From: Ectopseudomonas composti
GTDB taxonomy: Bacteria > Pseudomonadota > Gammaproteobacteria > Pseudomonadales > Pseudomonadaceae
Direction of reading: 5' to 3'
DNA: 64,000 bases
Assembly (NCBI RefSeq): GCF_001567565.1
Contig: NZ_LSSW01000006.1
Location: 91,889 to 155,888, forward strand
Below are positions 44,682 to 56,120 of this stretch, in pieces. The notes under the pieces were generated by a model. It was not told the DNA's origin, ran no database searches, and saw only the letters and a list, made by a program, of their open reading frames with translations. The stretch's first letter is position 1. Each line of letters begins with the position of its first letter. The position numbers and the translations under genes were made by a program.

Positions 44682-45437
44682 ATGGGCAAGCGGGTCAATC
44701 AATGGCTGTGTGTCTTGCTGCTGGCGTTATCTGCGCCGGTGCAGGCGCAGCTGCGTCTGCTCACCGAGAATGCGCCGCCGATGAGTTTCACGCGCGATGG
44801 CGAACCCAGCGGCCTTTCCGTCGAGGTGGTCAGAGCCTTGCTGGCGCGTACCGGCGACAACGGGCAGATCGAGGTGATGCCCTGGACGCGGGCGCTGCAC
44901 CTGGCCCAACAGGAGGAAGATATCGCGCTGTTCTCCACCGTGCGCACGGCCGAACGTGAACACCGATTCCAGTGGGTCGGGCCCATCGTGGTCGGCACCA
45001 CCAGCTTCTACTCGCTCAAGTCCCGCGACCTGGTCATCGACACGCTGCAACAGGCCGCTGCCAGCGGGCCACTGGCACTGCCCAAGCAGTGGTACACCTA
45101 CGAGACCCTCAGCTCGAAGGGCTTCACCAATCTCTACGGGGTGCCCAGTTCGAGGCAGATGATGGTCATGCTCAAGCATGGCCGGGTGAAGCTGATCGCC
45201 ACCGAGGACCTGACCCTGGCTGGCGAGTTGGCTGCTGTCGATCTCAAACCGCAGGACGTCACGGCGCATGTGCCGTTCATGCGCTCGGCTTACTACATCG
45301 CCTTCTCCCCGCAGACCTCGGTGGTGCGTGTGGTGCGCTGGCAGCGCGCGTTGCAGCAGATGCACGAGGACGGCAGCCTCGAGGCCATCCTCAGGCGCTG
45401 GCTACCGCACGCACCCATGCCGCCCGTGCAACCGTAG
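44682..45437 (+). CDS. Periplasmic amino-acid-type binding protein 2 (SBP_bac_3), orphan
   Basis: A 251-residue paralogue of the preceding protein with signal peptide LCVLLLALSAPVQA. Shared landmarks are PSGLSVEVV, PWTRALHLA, ALFSTVRTAERE, FQWVGPI, LPKQWYTYE, NLYGVPS and HGRVKL. The ATG at 44682 follows GGAGA; a GTG directly before it is less likely. The 53-bp spacing to its paralogue suggests a tandem duplication in one transcript. Confidence 0.85.
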   Translation: MGKRVNQWLCVLLLALSAPVQAQLRLLTENAPPMSFTRDGEPSGLSVEVVRALLARTGDNGQIEVMPWTRALHLAQQEEDIALFSTVRTAEREHRFQWVGPIVVGTTSFYSLKSRDLVIDTLQQAAASGPLALPKQWYTYETLSSKGFTNLYGVPSSRQMMVMLKHGRVKLIATEDLTLAGELAAVDLKPQDVTAHVPFMRSAYYIAFSPQTSVVRVVRWQRALQQMHEDGSLEAILRRWLPHAPMPPVQP

Positions 45438-45490
45438 CGGCTCGGGTGGCGACTGGTTAACCTGAGCACTGTTATCCACCGAGTTCGATC

Positions 45491-46492
45491 ATGCCGCGTC
45501 GCAACCCCTCTCTCGATCTGCGCACTCGTGCCAGTGTATTCGCTCACCTTGGCGCCATGGAGCGAGCCGGAGTACCCATCGACCGAGCACTGGTCAGTCT
45601 GGATCTCGGTGCACGGCACGAGGCCGCTGTTAAGCGCCTGCGACAGATGGTGGCTAATGGGCGCGATCTGGCGAGTTCCGGCCAGTTGAGTGGCGTGTTC
45701 ACGCCACTGGAAAGTGGACTGGTGCGTGCCGCACAGGAGGCCGGGGCGCTGGCGCACATCTACGAGCAACTGGCGCAGCGCTACGACGAGCAGGCGCGCC
45801 ACGCAGCAGAGCTGAAGTCTCGGCTGCTGCTACCGGCCGGTGTGCTGCTGCTGGCGCTGGCGGTCAAGCCCTTGCCTGCCCTGGTGGCGGGAGGCCTCAG
45901 TGCTGTCGGCTATCTGGCAGCCGTGCTGCTGCCGGTGCTGTGGCTGTCTGCGCTGTTGTGGGGCGCGCGGGCGCTGTGGCGCCGCTGGCAACAGCGGCGA
46001 GCTGACCAGCCTGGCGCCTTCGACGATCTGCTGCTGGCCCTGCCGTTGCTGGGCAGCCTGCAGCGACGCGCTGACATGCGTGATTTCTGCGACAGCCTGG
46101 GACTGTTGCTGGAAGCAGGTATGCCGGTGCTCGACGCCCTGCCGAGTGCCTGCAGCGCGATAAGCAGTCCTCGGCTGCGGCGAGATTTCGCCACCCTGGC
46201 GCCGCGAGTGGCCGGCGGACAATCGCTGGTGCGCGCCTTCGACGGGCTGAGTTTTCCCGGCAAAGCCATGCTGATCGGCGTGCTCAATACCGGCGAGGCG
46301 ACCGGTCGACCTGGCGAGGCGCTGCTGCGTTTCGCCCGCTTGCAGGCTCAGCAGCTGGCGGCGAGCCAGCAAATGCTGGCGAGTTGGGGGCCGCGCCTGT
46401 TCTATCTGGCCGTCGCGGTCTGGATGGCGTACGGCCTGCTGACCGGCGGCGGGTTCTTCCCAGCGCTGCCGGCGGAGCTGGCTGGCCGATAA
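45491..46492 (+). CDS. Orphan GspF/PilC-like inner membrane protein
   Basis: A 333-residue protein with two type II secretion F domains (about 15-115 and 195-315), each with the family pattern (VFAHLGAMERAGVPIDRAL; FCDSLGLLLEAGMPVLDALP) and GEATGRPGEALLRFA. Membrane helices lie between and at the C-terminus. It is shorter than the roughly 400-residue GspF or PilC. No GspE-type ATPase, pseudopilin or secretin is encoded nearby, so its partner assembly is unknown or it is a remnant with a new role. Confidence 0.78.
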   Translation: MPRRNPSLDLRTRASVFAHLGAMERAGVPIDRALVSLDLGARHEAAVKRLRQMVANGRDLASSGQLSGVFTPLESGLVRAAQEAGALAHIYEQLAQRYDEQARHAAELKSRLLLPAGVLLLALAVKPLPALVAGGLSAVGYLAAVLLPVLWLSALLWGARALWRRWQQRRADQPGAFDDLLLALPLLGSLQRRADMRDFCDSLGLLLEAGMPVLDALPSACSAISSPRLRRDFATLAPRVAGGQSLVRAFDGLSFPGKAMLIGVLNTGEATGRPGEALLRFARLQAQQLAASQQMLASWGPRLFYLAVAVWMAYGLLTGGGFFPALPAELAGR

Positions 46493-46621
46493 ATTGCTGG
46501 TCATTGGCCAGGGCGAGCCGTCTGAAAGCTGCCAGCAAGTGCCTTGCGCTAGCATTCGTCACGTCTACGCCATTACTAAAATAGAGAAAAAAGCGATTCA
46601 ACCGACTTTGGAATACGCCCC

Positions 46622-47494
46622 ATGCCCATCCTGCAACGTGCATCCCACCATGAGCTACGCAGCGCCTTTCGTGCCCTGCTGGCTTCCGACCGCTGTTATC
46701 ACACTGCATCGGTCTTCGACCCCATGTCCGCCCGCATCGCCGCCGACCTCGATTTCGAGGTCGGTATCCTCGGCGGCTCCGTCGCGTCGCTCCAGGTGCT
46801 CGGTGCGCCGGACTTCGCCCTGATCACCCTCAGCGAATTCGTCGAACAGGCCGCGCGCATCGGTCGTGTCGCGCGCTTGCCCGTCATCGCCGACGCCGAC
46901 CATGGCTACGGCAATGCGCTCAACGTCATGCGCACCGTGGTCGAGCTGGAACGCGCCGGCGTTGCCGCGCTGACCATCGAAGACACCCTGCTGCCGGCCC
47001 AGTTCGGGCGCAAGACCACTGACCTGATCAGCATCGAGGAAGGTGTCGGCAAGATCCTCGCAGCACTGGAGGCGCGTGTTGATCCGGATCTGGCGATCAT
47101 CGCCCGCACCCACGCCGGCGTGCTGGACGTGGATGAGGTGATCCGCCGTACCCGCGCCTACGAGGCTGCTGGTGCCGATGGCATCTGCCTGGTCGGGGTG
47201 AAGGATTTCGCTCATCTGGAGCAGATCGCCGCGGGTCTCAAGGTGCCGCTGATGCTGGTCACCTACGGTAACCCCGAGCTGCGCGATAACCCTCGTCTGG
47301 CCAAGCTCGGCGTGCGTATCGTGGTCAACGGCCACGCCGCCTACTTCGCCGCGATCAAGGCCACCTACGACTGCCTGCGCGAGCAGCGCGGTGCCGAGCC
47401 GTGCGACCTCAACGCCACCGAACTGACCAACAAGTACACCATGCCCGGTGAATACATGGCGTGGGCCCAGGAGTTCATGGAGGTCAAGGAGTAG
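46622..47494 (+). CDS. Oxaloacetate decarboxylase of the PEP mutase/isocitrate lyase superfamily
   Basis: A 290-residue TIM-barrel enzyme matching P. aeruginosa PA4872, a characterised oxaloacetate decarboxylase. Key blocks are [19 protein letters not shown], the metal-binding [32 protein letters not shown] and [12 protein letters not shown]. It converts oxaloacetate to pyruvate and CO2. The [16 protein letters not shown] start is conserved. The preceding 129 bp hold no gene. Confidence 0.92.
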   Translation: MPILQRASHHELRSAFRALLASDRCYHTASVFDPMSARIAADLDFEVGILGGSVASLQVLGAPDFALITLSEFVEQAARIGRVARLPVIADADHGYGNALNVMRTVVELERAGVAALTIEDTLLPAQFGRKTTDLISIEEGVGKILAALEARVDPDLAIIARTHAGVLDVDEVIRRTRAYEAAGADGICLVGVKDFAHLEQIAAGLKVPLMLVTYGNPELRDNPRLAKLGVRIVVNGHAAYFAAIKATYDCLREQRGAEPCDLNATELTNKYTMPGEYMAWAQEFMEVKE

Positions 47495-47660
47495 CGCTTG
47501 CTGCCAGGCCTGCCTGGATGCCGACCGTGCCGTCTGGCTCGGCTTGGCTCCGGGAAGGCGACAGGCGCCGCAATGCTGCCTGTTTGCGCCAGTGGGACTT
47601 GCCAAGGCGGTGTTGATCCTCCATAGATAGCCGATCAGGCAATCAGTGGAGAGTGCGGAC

Positions 47661-47927
47661 ATGGCCGGTGGCTGGGCAAGTGACGGCGCAGTGCAGGAAC
47701 AGATCGACAGCAGCATCGAGGACGCCATCGCCCGCGCCCGCAGCCAGCTGCCCAAAGGTGAAAGCCTGCACAACTGCGAAGAGTGCGACGCGGTGATTCC
47801 CGAGGCACGGCGCCAGGCGATTCCCGGTGTGCGTCTGTGCGTGGCCTGCCAGAGTGAGCTGGACAAGCAGCAGTCGGCTGCCAGTGGTTACAACCGCCGT
47901 GGCAGCAAGGACAGCCAGCTGCGTTGA
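47661..47927 (+). CDS. DksA/TraR-type C4 zinc-finger protein
   Basis: An 88-residue protein with a C-terminal zinc finger of four Cys (CEECDAVIPEARRQAI and LCVACQ). The N-terminal helix (QEQIDSSIEDAIARARSQL) is too short to reach into the RNA polymerase secondary channel as DksA does, so it belongs to the short TraR/YbiI-like group. The ATG at 47661 follows GGAG; a GTG five codons upstream is less likely. Confidence 0.87.
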   Translation: MAGGWASDGAVQEQIDSSIEDAIARARSQLPKGESLHNCEECDAVIPEARRQAIPGVRLCVACQSELDKQQSAASGYNRRGSKDSQLR

Positions 47928-48002
47928 GCAAGCGGTGCGGCACCTATCGCCGAGTTGATGGTCTAGTGCTACTACGACCGTGACTCAGGAGGAGATGTCC
48001 GC

Positions 48003-48446
48003 ATGACCATTTTCGAAGCCCTACGTATCAGCCACGACATGCAGCGCGAACTGGCGCAAAAGCTGGTCGAGACCCAGGGCGATACTCCCGAGCGCCACGC
48101 CTTGTTCGCCCAGCTCAAGCAGGAGCTGGCCGTGCATTCGGTGGCCGAGGAGCGCCATTTCTACGTCCCTCTGATGCAGCAGGACGCCGGTGTCGACCTG
48201 TCGCGCCACGCGATTGCCGAGCATCACCAGATGGACGAGATGATCGAGGACCTCGAGGCGACCGACCCCAGCAGCCCCAGTTGGCTGGTGCAGGCCAAGG
48301 CGCTGGCGGAAAAGGTCGAGCATCACCTCAAGGAGGAAGAGCACAGCTTCTTCCAGATGGCCGGCAAGCTCTTGCGCGACAAGGAGAAGGAGCAACTGGC
48401 CGGTGACTATCTCAGCGCCTACGACGAGATGAAGCAGGCGTCCTGA
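48003..48446 (+). CDS. Hemerythrin HHE-domain protein
   Basis: A 147-residue helical protein with the hemerythrin cation-binding pattern: SHDMQRELAQ near the N-terminus, HSVAEERHFYVPLM, AIAEHHQMDEMI and EHHLKEEEHSFFQ. These provide the His and acidic ligands of a di-iron site. Likely roles are oxygen, NO or iron-stress related sensing or protection. It is followed by an intrinsic terminator shared with the convergent ureC. Confidence 0.88.
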   Translation: MTIFEALRISHDMQRELAQKLVETQGDTPERHALFAQLKQELAVHSVAEERHFYVPLMQQDAGVDLSRHAIAEHHQMDEMIEDLEATDPSSPSWLVQAKALAEKVEHHLKEEEHSFFQMAGKLLRDKEKEQLAGDYLSAYDEMKQAS

Positions 48447-48454
48447 CAGACCTA

Positions 48455-48483
48455 CAAGAGCCGGGCGCAAAGCCCGGCTCTTG
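48455..48483. terminator. Bidirectional hairpin terminator between hemerythrin gene and ureC
   Basis: CAAGAGCCGGGC and GCCCGGCTCTTG form a perfect 12-bp stem with loop GCAAA. It lies between converging stops, 9 bp after the hemerythrin gene and 3 bp after ureC. Confidence 0.78.
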
Positions 48484-48485
48484 CG

Positions 48486-50186
<1,701 letters not shown>

Positions 50187-50256
50187 ATTCGCTTCCTTTG
50201 TGGCGCGAAGGCTGACGCGTGTTTGTCTGTCGGGGATGAGGAGTGGTGGTTCTTCT

Positions 50257-50308
50257 GTAGGAGCGGCTTGAGCCGCGAAACCGTTATCGCGGCTAAAGCC
50301 ACTCCTAC
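50257..50308. repeat. Inverted REP pair between ureB and ureC
   Basis: Two facing REP units (50257-50277 and 50288-50308, core GGAGCGGCTTGAGCCGCG and its near-complement) lie in the 132-bp ureB-ureC gap. They could form a stable hairpin in the operon mRNA and lower or uncouple ureC expression. Confidence 0.78.
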
Positions 50309-50318
50309 AAGACTCACC

Positions 50319-50627
50319 TCAATCCAGGTCGCCCATCACCCGGCCGGCGAAGCCGAACACGCGGCGCGCGCCGGCCAGATCGACCAGTTCCACCTCGCGG
50401 CTCTGCCCCGGCTCGAAGCGCACGGCGGTTCCCGCCGGGATATTCAGGCGCATGCCACGCGCGGCGGCACGGTCGAACAGCAGGGCGTCGTTGGTCTCGA
50501 AGAAGTGGTAGTGCGAGCCGACCTGAATCGGCCGGTCGCCGCTGTTGGCCACGGAAAGGGTCAGGGTACGGCGGCCGGCATTGAGCTCGATCTCGCCGTC
50601 AGCAATCTGGTATTCACCGGGAATCAT
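50319..50627 (-). CDS. ureB: Urease beta subunit UreB
   Basis: A 102-residue beta subunit with the conserved MIPGEYQ opening and [16 protein letters not shown] core. It packs with UreA and UreC in the (abc)3 enzyme. Its ATG overlaps the stop of the preceding GNAT gene (TAATG), so its synthesis is coupled to that gene. Confidence 0.97.
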   Translation of the reverse strand: MIPGEYQIADGEIELNAGRRTLTLSVANSGDRPIQVGSHYHFFETNDALLFDRAAARGMRLNIPAGTAVRFEPGQSREVELVDLAGARRVFGFAGRVMGDLD

Positions 50628-51157
50628 TAGGAAGGCCTCGAGAGCGTCTTGTAGTAGATGGCGTTGGCTAGGTAGATGCCGTCCGGGCCGCAGGCGTAAT
50701 CAGGCAGGCCACCAATGTGGCTGTAGCCCAGGTGGCGATAGAGTTGCTCTGCAGCGCTGCCAGCCTCGGTATCGAGGTACAGCAAGCCTCGTTTCAGGGC
50801 GACGGCTTCCTGCTCGACGGCTTGCATCAGCAGACGCGCGATACCACGCCGCCGCGCGCTGCTCAGCACCAGTAACTTCTGGATTTCCGCGCGGTTCAGG
50901 CCGTTGGGCTTCTGGCACAGGCTCAGTTGCACGCTGCCCAGCACCTGGCCGTGCTCGCACGCGACCCAGAGCTGCAGCGAGCCATCGTGCAGCGCCACCT
51001 CCACCTGGGCGAAATATTCAGCGGCTGCCTGTGCATCGAGGTCGGCGAGAAAGCCCACCGAAGCGCCGTGGCCGACCGCATCGAGTAGCAGGGCGATCAG
51101 GCCCGGACGATAAGCGGCGAATTGTTCGGCAGAGAGGCGTTGCAGCGTCATGTCCAT
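50627..51157 (-). CDS. GNAT acetyltransferase inserted between pat and ureB
   Basis: A 176-residue GNAT. Motif A is [19 protein letters not shown] (R-x-x-G-x-A form) and motif B includes [15 protein letters not shown]. The substrate is unknown. The ATG at 51157 follows GGAGTG and lies 4 bp after the pat stop. The TAATG overlap with ureB ties it to the urease operon. P. aeruginosa has only pat at this position, so this is an added gene in this lineage. Confidence 0.85.
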   Translation of the reverse strand: MDMTLQRLSAEQFAAYRPGLIALLLDAVGHGASVGFLADLDAQAAAEYFAQVEVALHDGSLQLWVACEHGQVLGSVQLSLCQKPNGLNRAEIQKLLVLSSARRRGIARLLMQAVEQEAVALKRGLLYLDTEAGSAAEQLYRHLGYSHIGGLPDYACGPDGIYLANAIYYKTLSRPS

Positions 51158-51161
51158 GGTG

Positions 51162-51671
51162 TCACTCCGTGGCGCCAAGGATCAGTTGCATAAAGGTCAG
51201 ATCCAGCCAGCGGCCGAACTTGCGCCCGACCTGGGGCATCTGTCCGGTGGTGACGAACCCTGCACGCTGGTGCAGGCGAATCGAGGCGGCGTTTTCCGAC
51301 TCGATGGCGGCGACCATGACGTGCAGGCCAGCTTCGCGGGCACGCTCGATCAGCGCCTGCATCAGCACCGGCCCCAGGCCCTGGCCGCGTTGGTCGGCGC
51401 GCACGTAGACCGAATGCTCGACGGTGTGGCGAAAGCCTTCGATGCTGCGCCAGGTGCCATAGCTGGCGTAGCCGAGCACCTCGCCGTCGACGTCACGCGC
51501 GACTAGCACCGGGAAGCCGGCTGCCGTGCGTTCGGCCAGCCAGGCGCGGCGGTTGGCGAGATCCACCAGGGTCTCGTTCCAGATCGCCGTGGTGAACTCC
51601 ACCGCGTCGTTGTAGATGGCCAGGATGCCGGGCAGGTCGGCTTCGCTGGCGTCCGTGATCAGATGGCGCAT
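51162..51671 (-). CDS. pat: Phosphinothricin/methionine sulfoximine-type acetyltransferase
   Basis: A 169-residue GNAT of the PPT acetyltransferase group, matching P. aeruginosa PA4866, which acetylates methionine sulfoximine and related glutamine synthetase inhibitors. Typical blocks are GILAIYNDAVEFTTAIWNE, VEHSVYVRADQRGQGLGPVL and ESENAASIRLHQRAGF. It sits 3 bp after ureA. Its place in a nitrogen operon fits a role in protecting glutamine synthetase, which is inference. Confidence 0.92.
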   Translation of the reverse strand: MRHLITDASEADLPGILAIYNDAVEFTTAIWNETLVDLANRRAWLAERTAAGFPVLVARDVDGEVLGYASYGTWRSIEGFRHTVEHSVYVRADQRGQGLGPVLMQALIERAREAGLHVMVAAIESENAASIRLHQRAGFVTTGQMPQVGRKFGRWLDLTFMQLILGATE

Positions 51672-51674
51672 GGT

Positions 51675-51977
51675 TCAGGCAATCGGTTGGTGGACGGTCA
51701 CCAGCTTGGTGCCGTCGGGGAAGGTGGCTTCGATCTGGATCTCCGGGATCATCTCCGGCACGCCCTCCATCACCTGATCGCGGGCCAGAAGGGTGGTGCC
51801 GAAGTGCATCAGCTCGGCCACCGTCTGGCCGTCGCGGGCGCCTTCGAGCAGGGCGGCGGAGATATAGGCCATGGCCTCCGGGTAGTTCAGCTTGACCCCG
51901 CGCGCCAGACGGCGCTCGGCCACCAGGCCGGCGGTGAAGATCAGCAGCTTGTCTTTCTCGCGTGGACTCAGATCCAT
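51675..51977 (-). CDS. ureA: Urease gamma subunit UreA
   Basis: A 100-residue gamma subunit with [14 protein letters not shown] at the start and [28 protein letters not shown] near the end, all family-typical. GGAGTG precedes the ATG. It lies 82 bp after ureD and is followed by the two acetyltransferase genes before ureB. Confidence 0.97.
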   Translation of the reverse strand: MDLSPREKDKLLIFTAGLVAERRLARGVKLNYPEAMAYISAALLEGARDGQTVAELMHFGTTLLARDQVMEGVPEMIPEIQIEATFPDGTKLVTVHQPIA

Positions 51978-52059
51978 CTTGTCACTCCAATGGGGCGTAT
52001 GCCTGGCATCGCCGAATACGTCGTGGTGGTAGGGCGGGTGTCGCTTTTTACATCCGCCG

Positions 52060-52896
52060 TCATGTGCTCCAGATGCGCGGTGGCACGGCTTCCCGGCCCA
52101 GCAGCGCCGGGCGCAGCAGGCGCCAGAGGGCGATCAGCCAGGCGCGGGCCTTGAGCGCTTCGCTGGCCAGGCAGCGCGCGACCAGCAGGCCCGACAGTTG
52201 GCTGAGATCGCCGCGCACGCCTTCGATCTTCAACTCACGGCAGCGCTCCAGCAGTTCGCCGTCCAGCTCGCCGCTGGCCAGCAGGGTGGCGAACACCGGC
52301 TGGCCATCGAGGCCGATGGGCGAGTCGAGCAGGCCGTCATCACCGGCAACGCGTTGACGCTCATGCCAGAGCAGCTTGCCGTCACGGCGGATATCCAGCG
52401 CGGCCTGGAAGTGGCCGCTGTCGAAGCGCTCGTCGGCAGCGGGGCGGCCAAGGGCGATGATGTCCCAGTAGAACAGGCGGGCGTCACCATGCAGGTCGAT
52501 CTGTGTGTGCAGTTCGGCCTGGGCGCCGGCGTAGATGATGGTTTCCTGCGGCAGCCACTCCAGGGTGGCGCCGGCGTCGACGCTCAGGCGCAGATCCTGG
52601 TGGGCCACGCCGGCGGCACGGTACCACTTGGCCGCACCGGGGCTGGTGAGTTGTACCCAGGTGCCCTCACCGGCATGCGCCGAAATATCCAGGCGGTCGC
52701 CGCCGGCTATGCCGCCGGGCGGGTGGACGATGATGTGTTGGCAGACTTGCGGGCCTTCGGCATACAGGTGCTTCTGCACTCTAAGAGGGCCGAGGTGGCG
52801 TCTTTGCACTGGCGTGGTGCGTTCGCCGTGGCGCGCGTAGGCCAGCTCCAGCTCGGCAGGCCAGCTTGGCGTGAACAGGGCGGCAGGCAGATTCAT
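52060..52896 (-). CDS. ureD: Urease accessory protein UreD
   Basis: A 278-residue beta-rich scaffold protein with the UreD blocks [32 protein letters not shown] (conserved PPGG-AGGD core) and [12 protein letters not shown]. UreD binds urease and recruits UreF and UreG for nickel insertion. The ATG at 52896 gives the family N-terminus; longer readings run into the promoter. A sigma-54-type promoter lies 42 bp upstream. Confidence 0.96.
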   Translation of the reverse strand: MNLPAALFTPSWPAELELAYARHGERTTPVQRRHLGPLRVQKHLYAEGPQVCQHIIVHPPGGIAGGDRLDISAHAGEGTWVQLTSPGAAKWYRAAGVAHQDLRLSVDAGATLEWLPQETIIYAGAQAELHTQIDLHGDARLFYWDIIALGRPAADERFDSGHFQAALDIRRDGKLLWHERQRVAGDDGLLDSPIGLDGQPVFATLLASGELDGELLERCRELKIEGVRGDLSQLSGLLVARCLASEALKARAWLIALWRLLRPALLGREAVPPRIWST

Positions 52897-52937
52897 GGCA
52901 GGGCAGGGGTTCCGCAGGATACTTGACCGGGTGGGCA

Positions 52938-52953
52938 AGCAAGAGGCGTGCCC
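52938..52953 (-). promoter_or_regulatory. Sigma-54 (RpoN) promoter for ureD and downstream urease genes
   Basis: Read on the minus strand, GGGCACGCCTCTTGCT differs from TGGCACG-N4-TTGCW only at its first base and has exact GG-N10-GC spacing. The predicted start lies about 30 nt before the ureD ATG. It allows the urease block to be transcribed separately from the urt genes upstream. Confidence 0.72.
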
Positions 52954-53008
52954 CGAACCAATTCGGTGCGTGATTGCCCGCAGCAATTGCCATGCATGCG
53001 AGCGCTAG

Positions 53009-53232
53009 GGTTTGTACGAAAAGTCGGCGAGCGAAGGTCAGGCGATACCGATGGCGGCCCCACAAAAACGGGTGAGGAACGGACTGGGCTCGCACTCGAG
53101 TCTGCGAGCTGTAAATGAGCATTACTCACTTCGTTCGCCCTTCGGGCCGCACTGAAGCGCGTTGGCCGCAAGCGGCCTGCCGACCCGTTTTTAACGAAGC
53201 ATCACCGAGCGCAGGCACTTTTCGTATAGAGC
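53009..53232. mobile_element. MITE-like IS-derived element, copy 2
   Basis: This 224-bp element has the same ends as copy 1 at 4.2 kb (GGTTTGTACGAAAAGT; right end reverse complement GCTCTATACGAAAAGT), flanked by CTAG (53005-53008) and ATAG (53233-53236). It shares internal blocks with copy 1 but carries extra sequence on both sides of CTGTAAATGAGCATT, including the palindromic TTCGTTCGCCCTTCGGGCCG region. No transposase is encoded. It separates the urease promoter from urtE. Confidence 0.68.
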
Positions 53233-53276
53233 ATAGGAGCCGTCGCGGCTGAAGCCCCTCCCACAAGGTGTGTTGG

Positions 53277-53975
53277 TCAGATCGCCACCAGCCCGCGCAC
53301 GCCCTCGGCTTCCATGTTCTCGCCACGGCCCTGCTGGACGATCTCGCCACGGCTCATCACCAGGTACTGGTCGGCCAGCTCGGCGGCGAAGTCGTAGAAC
53401 TGTTCCACCAGCAGGATGGCCATGTCGCCACGCTCGGCCAGTTTGCGAATCACCGCGCCGATCTCCTTGATCACCGAGGGCTGGATGCCTTCGGTGGGCT
53501 CGTCGAGGATCAACAGGCGCGGCTGGCTGGCCAGGGCGCGGCCGATGGCCAGCTGTTGCTGCTGGCCGCCGGAGAGGTCGCCGCCACGCCGGTGCTTCAT
53601 CTCGCGCAGCACCGGGAACAGCTCGTAGATGAATTCCGGCACGGTCTTGGCCTGGCTGCCGGGAAAGCGTGACAGGCCCATCAGCAGGTTTTCCTCGACC
53701 GTGAGGCGGCCGAAGATCTCGCGGCCCTGCGGCACGTAGGCGATGCCGGCATGCACGCGCTGGTGCGGTTTGAAGGCGGTGATGGGCTTGCCCTCCCATT
53801 GCACGCTGCCATCCTTGGCCGGGATCAGGCCCATCAGGCATTTGAGCAGGGTGGTCTTGCCCACGCCGTTGCGGCCGAGCAGGCAGGTGACTTCGCCGAC
53901 CTTCACGTCGAACGACAGGCCACGCAGGATGTGGCTGCCGCCGTAGTACTGGTGGAGCTGTTGGACTTGCAGCAT
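53277..53975 (-). CDS. urtE: Urea ABC transporter ATPase UrtE
   Basis: A 232-residue ABC ATPase of the branched-chain/urea (LivF-like) type. Walker A is GRNGVGKTTLL, the signature is LSGGQQQQLAIGRAL, and Walker B is LLILDEPTEG. It pairs with UrtD to power the UrtBC permease. The ATG at 53975 gives MLQVQQLHQYYGG; longer readings are atypical. It follows urtD after a gap that carries a REP pair. Confidence 0.95.
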   Translation of the reverse strand: MLQVQQLHQYYGGSHILRGLSFDVKVGEVTCLLGRNGVGKTTLLKCLMGLIPAKDGSVQWEGKPITAFKPHQRVHAGIAYVPQGREIFGRLTVEENLLMGLSRFPGSQAKTVPEFIYELFPVLREMKHRRGGDLSGGQQQQLAIGRALASQPRLLILDEPTEGIQPSVIKEIGAVIRKLAERGDMAILLVEQFYDFAAELADQYLVMSRGEIVQQGRGENMEAEGVRGLVAI

Positions 53976-54110
53976 GACGTACCTCTCGTGCCCACGCCCA
54001 GCGTGGGTATGCAACTGACGACGCTTCGCGGCGCTGGAGCGTTGAGCGTGTCGGGAGGGGTTCCCGCGCGGGCGGTATGTGGCCTCGCAGTGGAAACCAT
54101 CAATTTTCTT

Positions 54111-54172
54111 CGCGGCTGAAGCCGCTCCTACAAGGCTGTGATGGACATCTCGTAGGAGCGGCTTCAGCCGCG
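54111..54172. repeat. Perfect inverted REP pair between urtD and urtE
   Basis: The 21-bp units at 54111-54131 and 54152-54172 (core GGAGCGGCTTCAGCCGCG) are exact reverse complements with a 20-bp spacer. They sit in the urtD-urtE gap and can form a long mRNA hairpin. Confidence 0.88.
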
Positions 54173-54189
54173 AATCAGGGAGCGATGGT

Positions 54190-55028
<839 letters not shown>

Positions 55029-55032
<4 letters not shown>

Positions 55033-56120
55033 TGATCTTTCTCCTTGCGCAGCAGGCCCACCACGCCCCTCGGTAGAAACAGGGTGACGACGATGAACAG
55101 CGCACCGAGCGCGAACAGCCAGTACTCCGGGAAGGCCACGGTGAACCAGCTCTTCATGCCGTTGACGATACCGGCGCCGAGCAGCGGACCGATCAGCGTA
55201 CCGCGCCCGCCGAGGGCGACCCAGACGGCGGCTTCGATGGACTGCGTCGGCGCCATTTCGCTGGGGTTGATGATGCCCACCAGCGGCACATACAGCGCGC
55301 CGGCCAGGCCGCACAGCACGGCCGACAGCACCCAGATGAACAGCTTGTAGCCGCGTGGATCGTAGCCGCAGAACATCAGGCGGTTCTCGGCGTCACGCAG
55401 GGCGGTGAGCACCCGGCCGAACTTGCTGCGCGCCAGGCGAAAGCCCAGGTACAGGCTGCCCACCAGCAGCACCACGGAGGCGAAGAACAGCGCGGCGCGG
55501 GTGCCTTGCGCGGTGATGTCGAAGCCGAGGATGCGGGTGAAGCCGGTAAAGCCGTTGTTGCCACCGAAGCCGGTTTCGTTGCGGAAGAACAGCAGCATGC
55601 CGGCGAAGGTCAGGGCCTGGGTCATGATCGAGAAGTACACGCCCTTGATCCGCGAGCGGAAGGCGAAGAAGCCGAACACCAGGGCCAGCAAGCCGGGCGC
55701 CAGCACCACCAGGCACATCGCCCAGAGGAAGCTGGAGGTGCCGTACCAGTACCAGGGCAACTCGTTCCAGGCCAGGAAGCTCATGAACGCCGGCAGGCCG
55801 TCACCGGCGCTCTGGCGCATCAGGTACATACCCATCGCGTAGCCGCCGAGGGCGAAGAACAGGCCGTGGCCCAGCGACAGCATGCCGGCGTAACCCCAGA
55901 CCAGATCCAGCGCCAGGGCGACGATGGCGTAGCAGAGGATCTTGCCCACCAGCGTCAGCGAATAGGCCGAGATGTGCAGGCTGTGCTCGGCCGGCAGCAG
56001 GTGCAGCAGCGGCATGGCGACGAGAATCGCCAGTACCAGCAGGCCGACAGCCAGTGAAACCTGCGGGCCGAGCTTGGCGCTGGCACGGGCCAGAAGCGTT
56101 TGATTGAGTGGCGCAGTCAT
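55029..56120 (-). CDS. urtC: Urea ABC transporter permease UrtC
   Basis: A 363-residue LivM-like permease with about ten membrane helices. Blocks are DLVWGYAGMLSLGHGLFFALGGYAMG and RDAENRLMFCGYDPRGYKLF, the latter the cytoplasmic coupling loop. UrtC forms the channel with UrtB. Its ATG overlaps the stop of a candidate 64-residue ORF lying in the urtB-urtC gap. Confidence 0.95.

Larger units (their letters stand above)
52897..53276. other. ureD-urtE intergenic region: promoter, IS-derived element and REP remnant
   Basis: These 380 bp hold no gene. In order from ureD they contain the sigma-54 element (52938-52953), the second IS-derived element (53009-53232) and a single degenerate REP unit (53244-53265, CGCGGCTGAAGCCCCTCCC). 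Confidence 0.7.
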
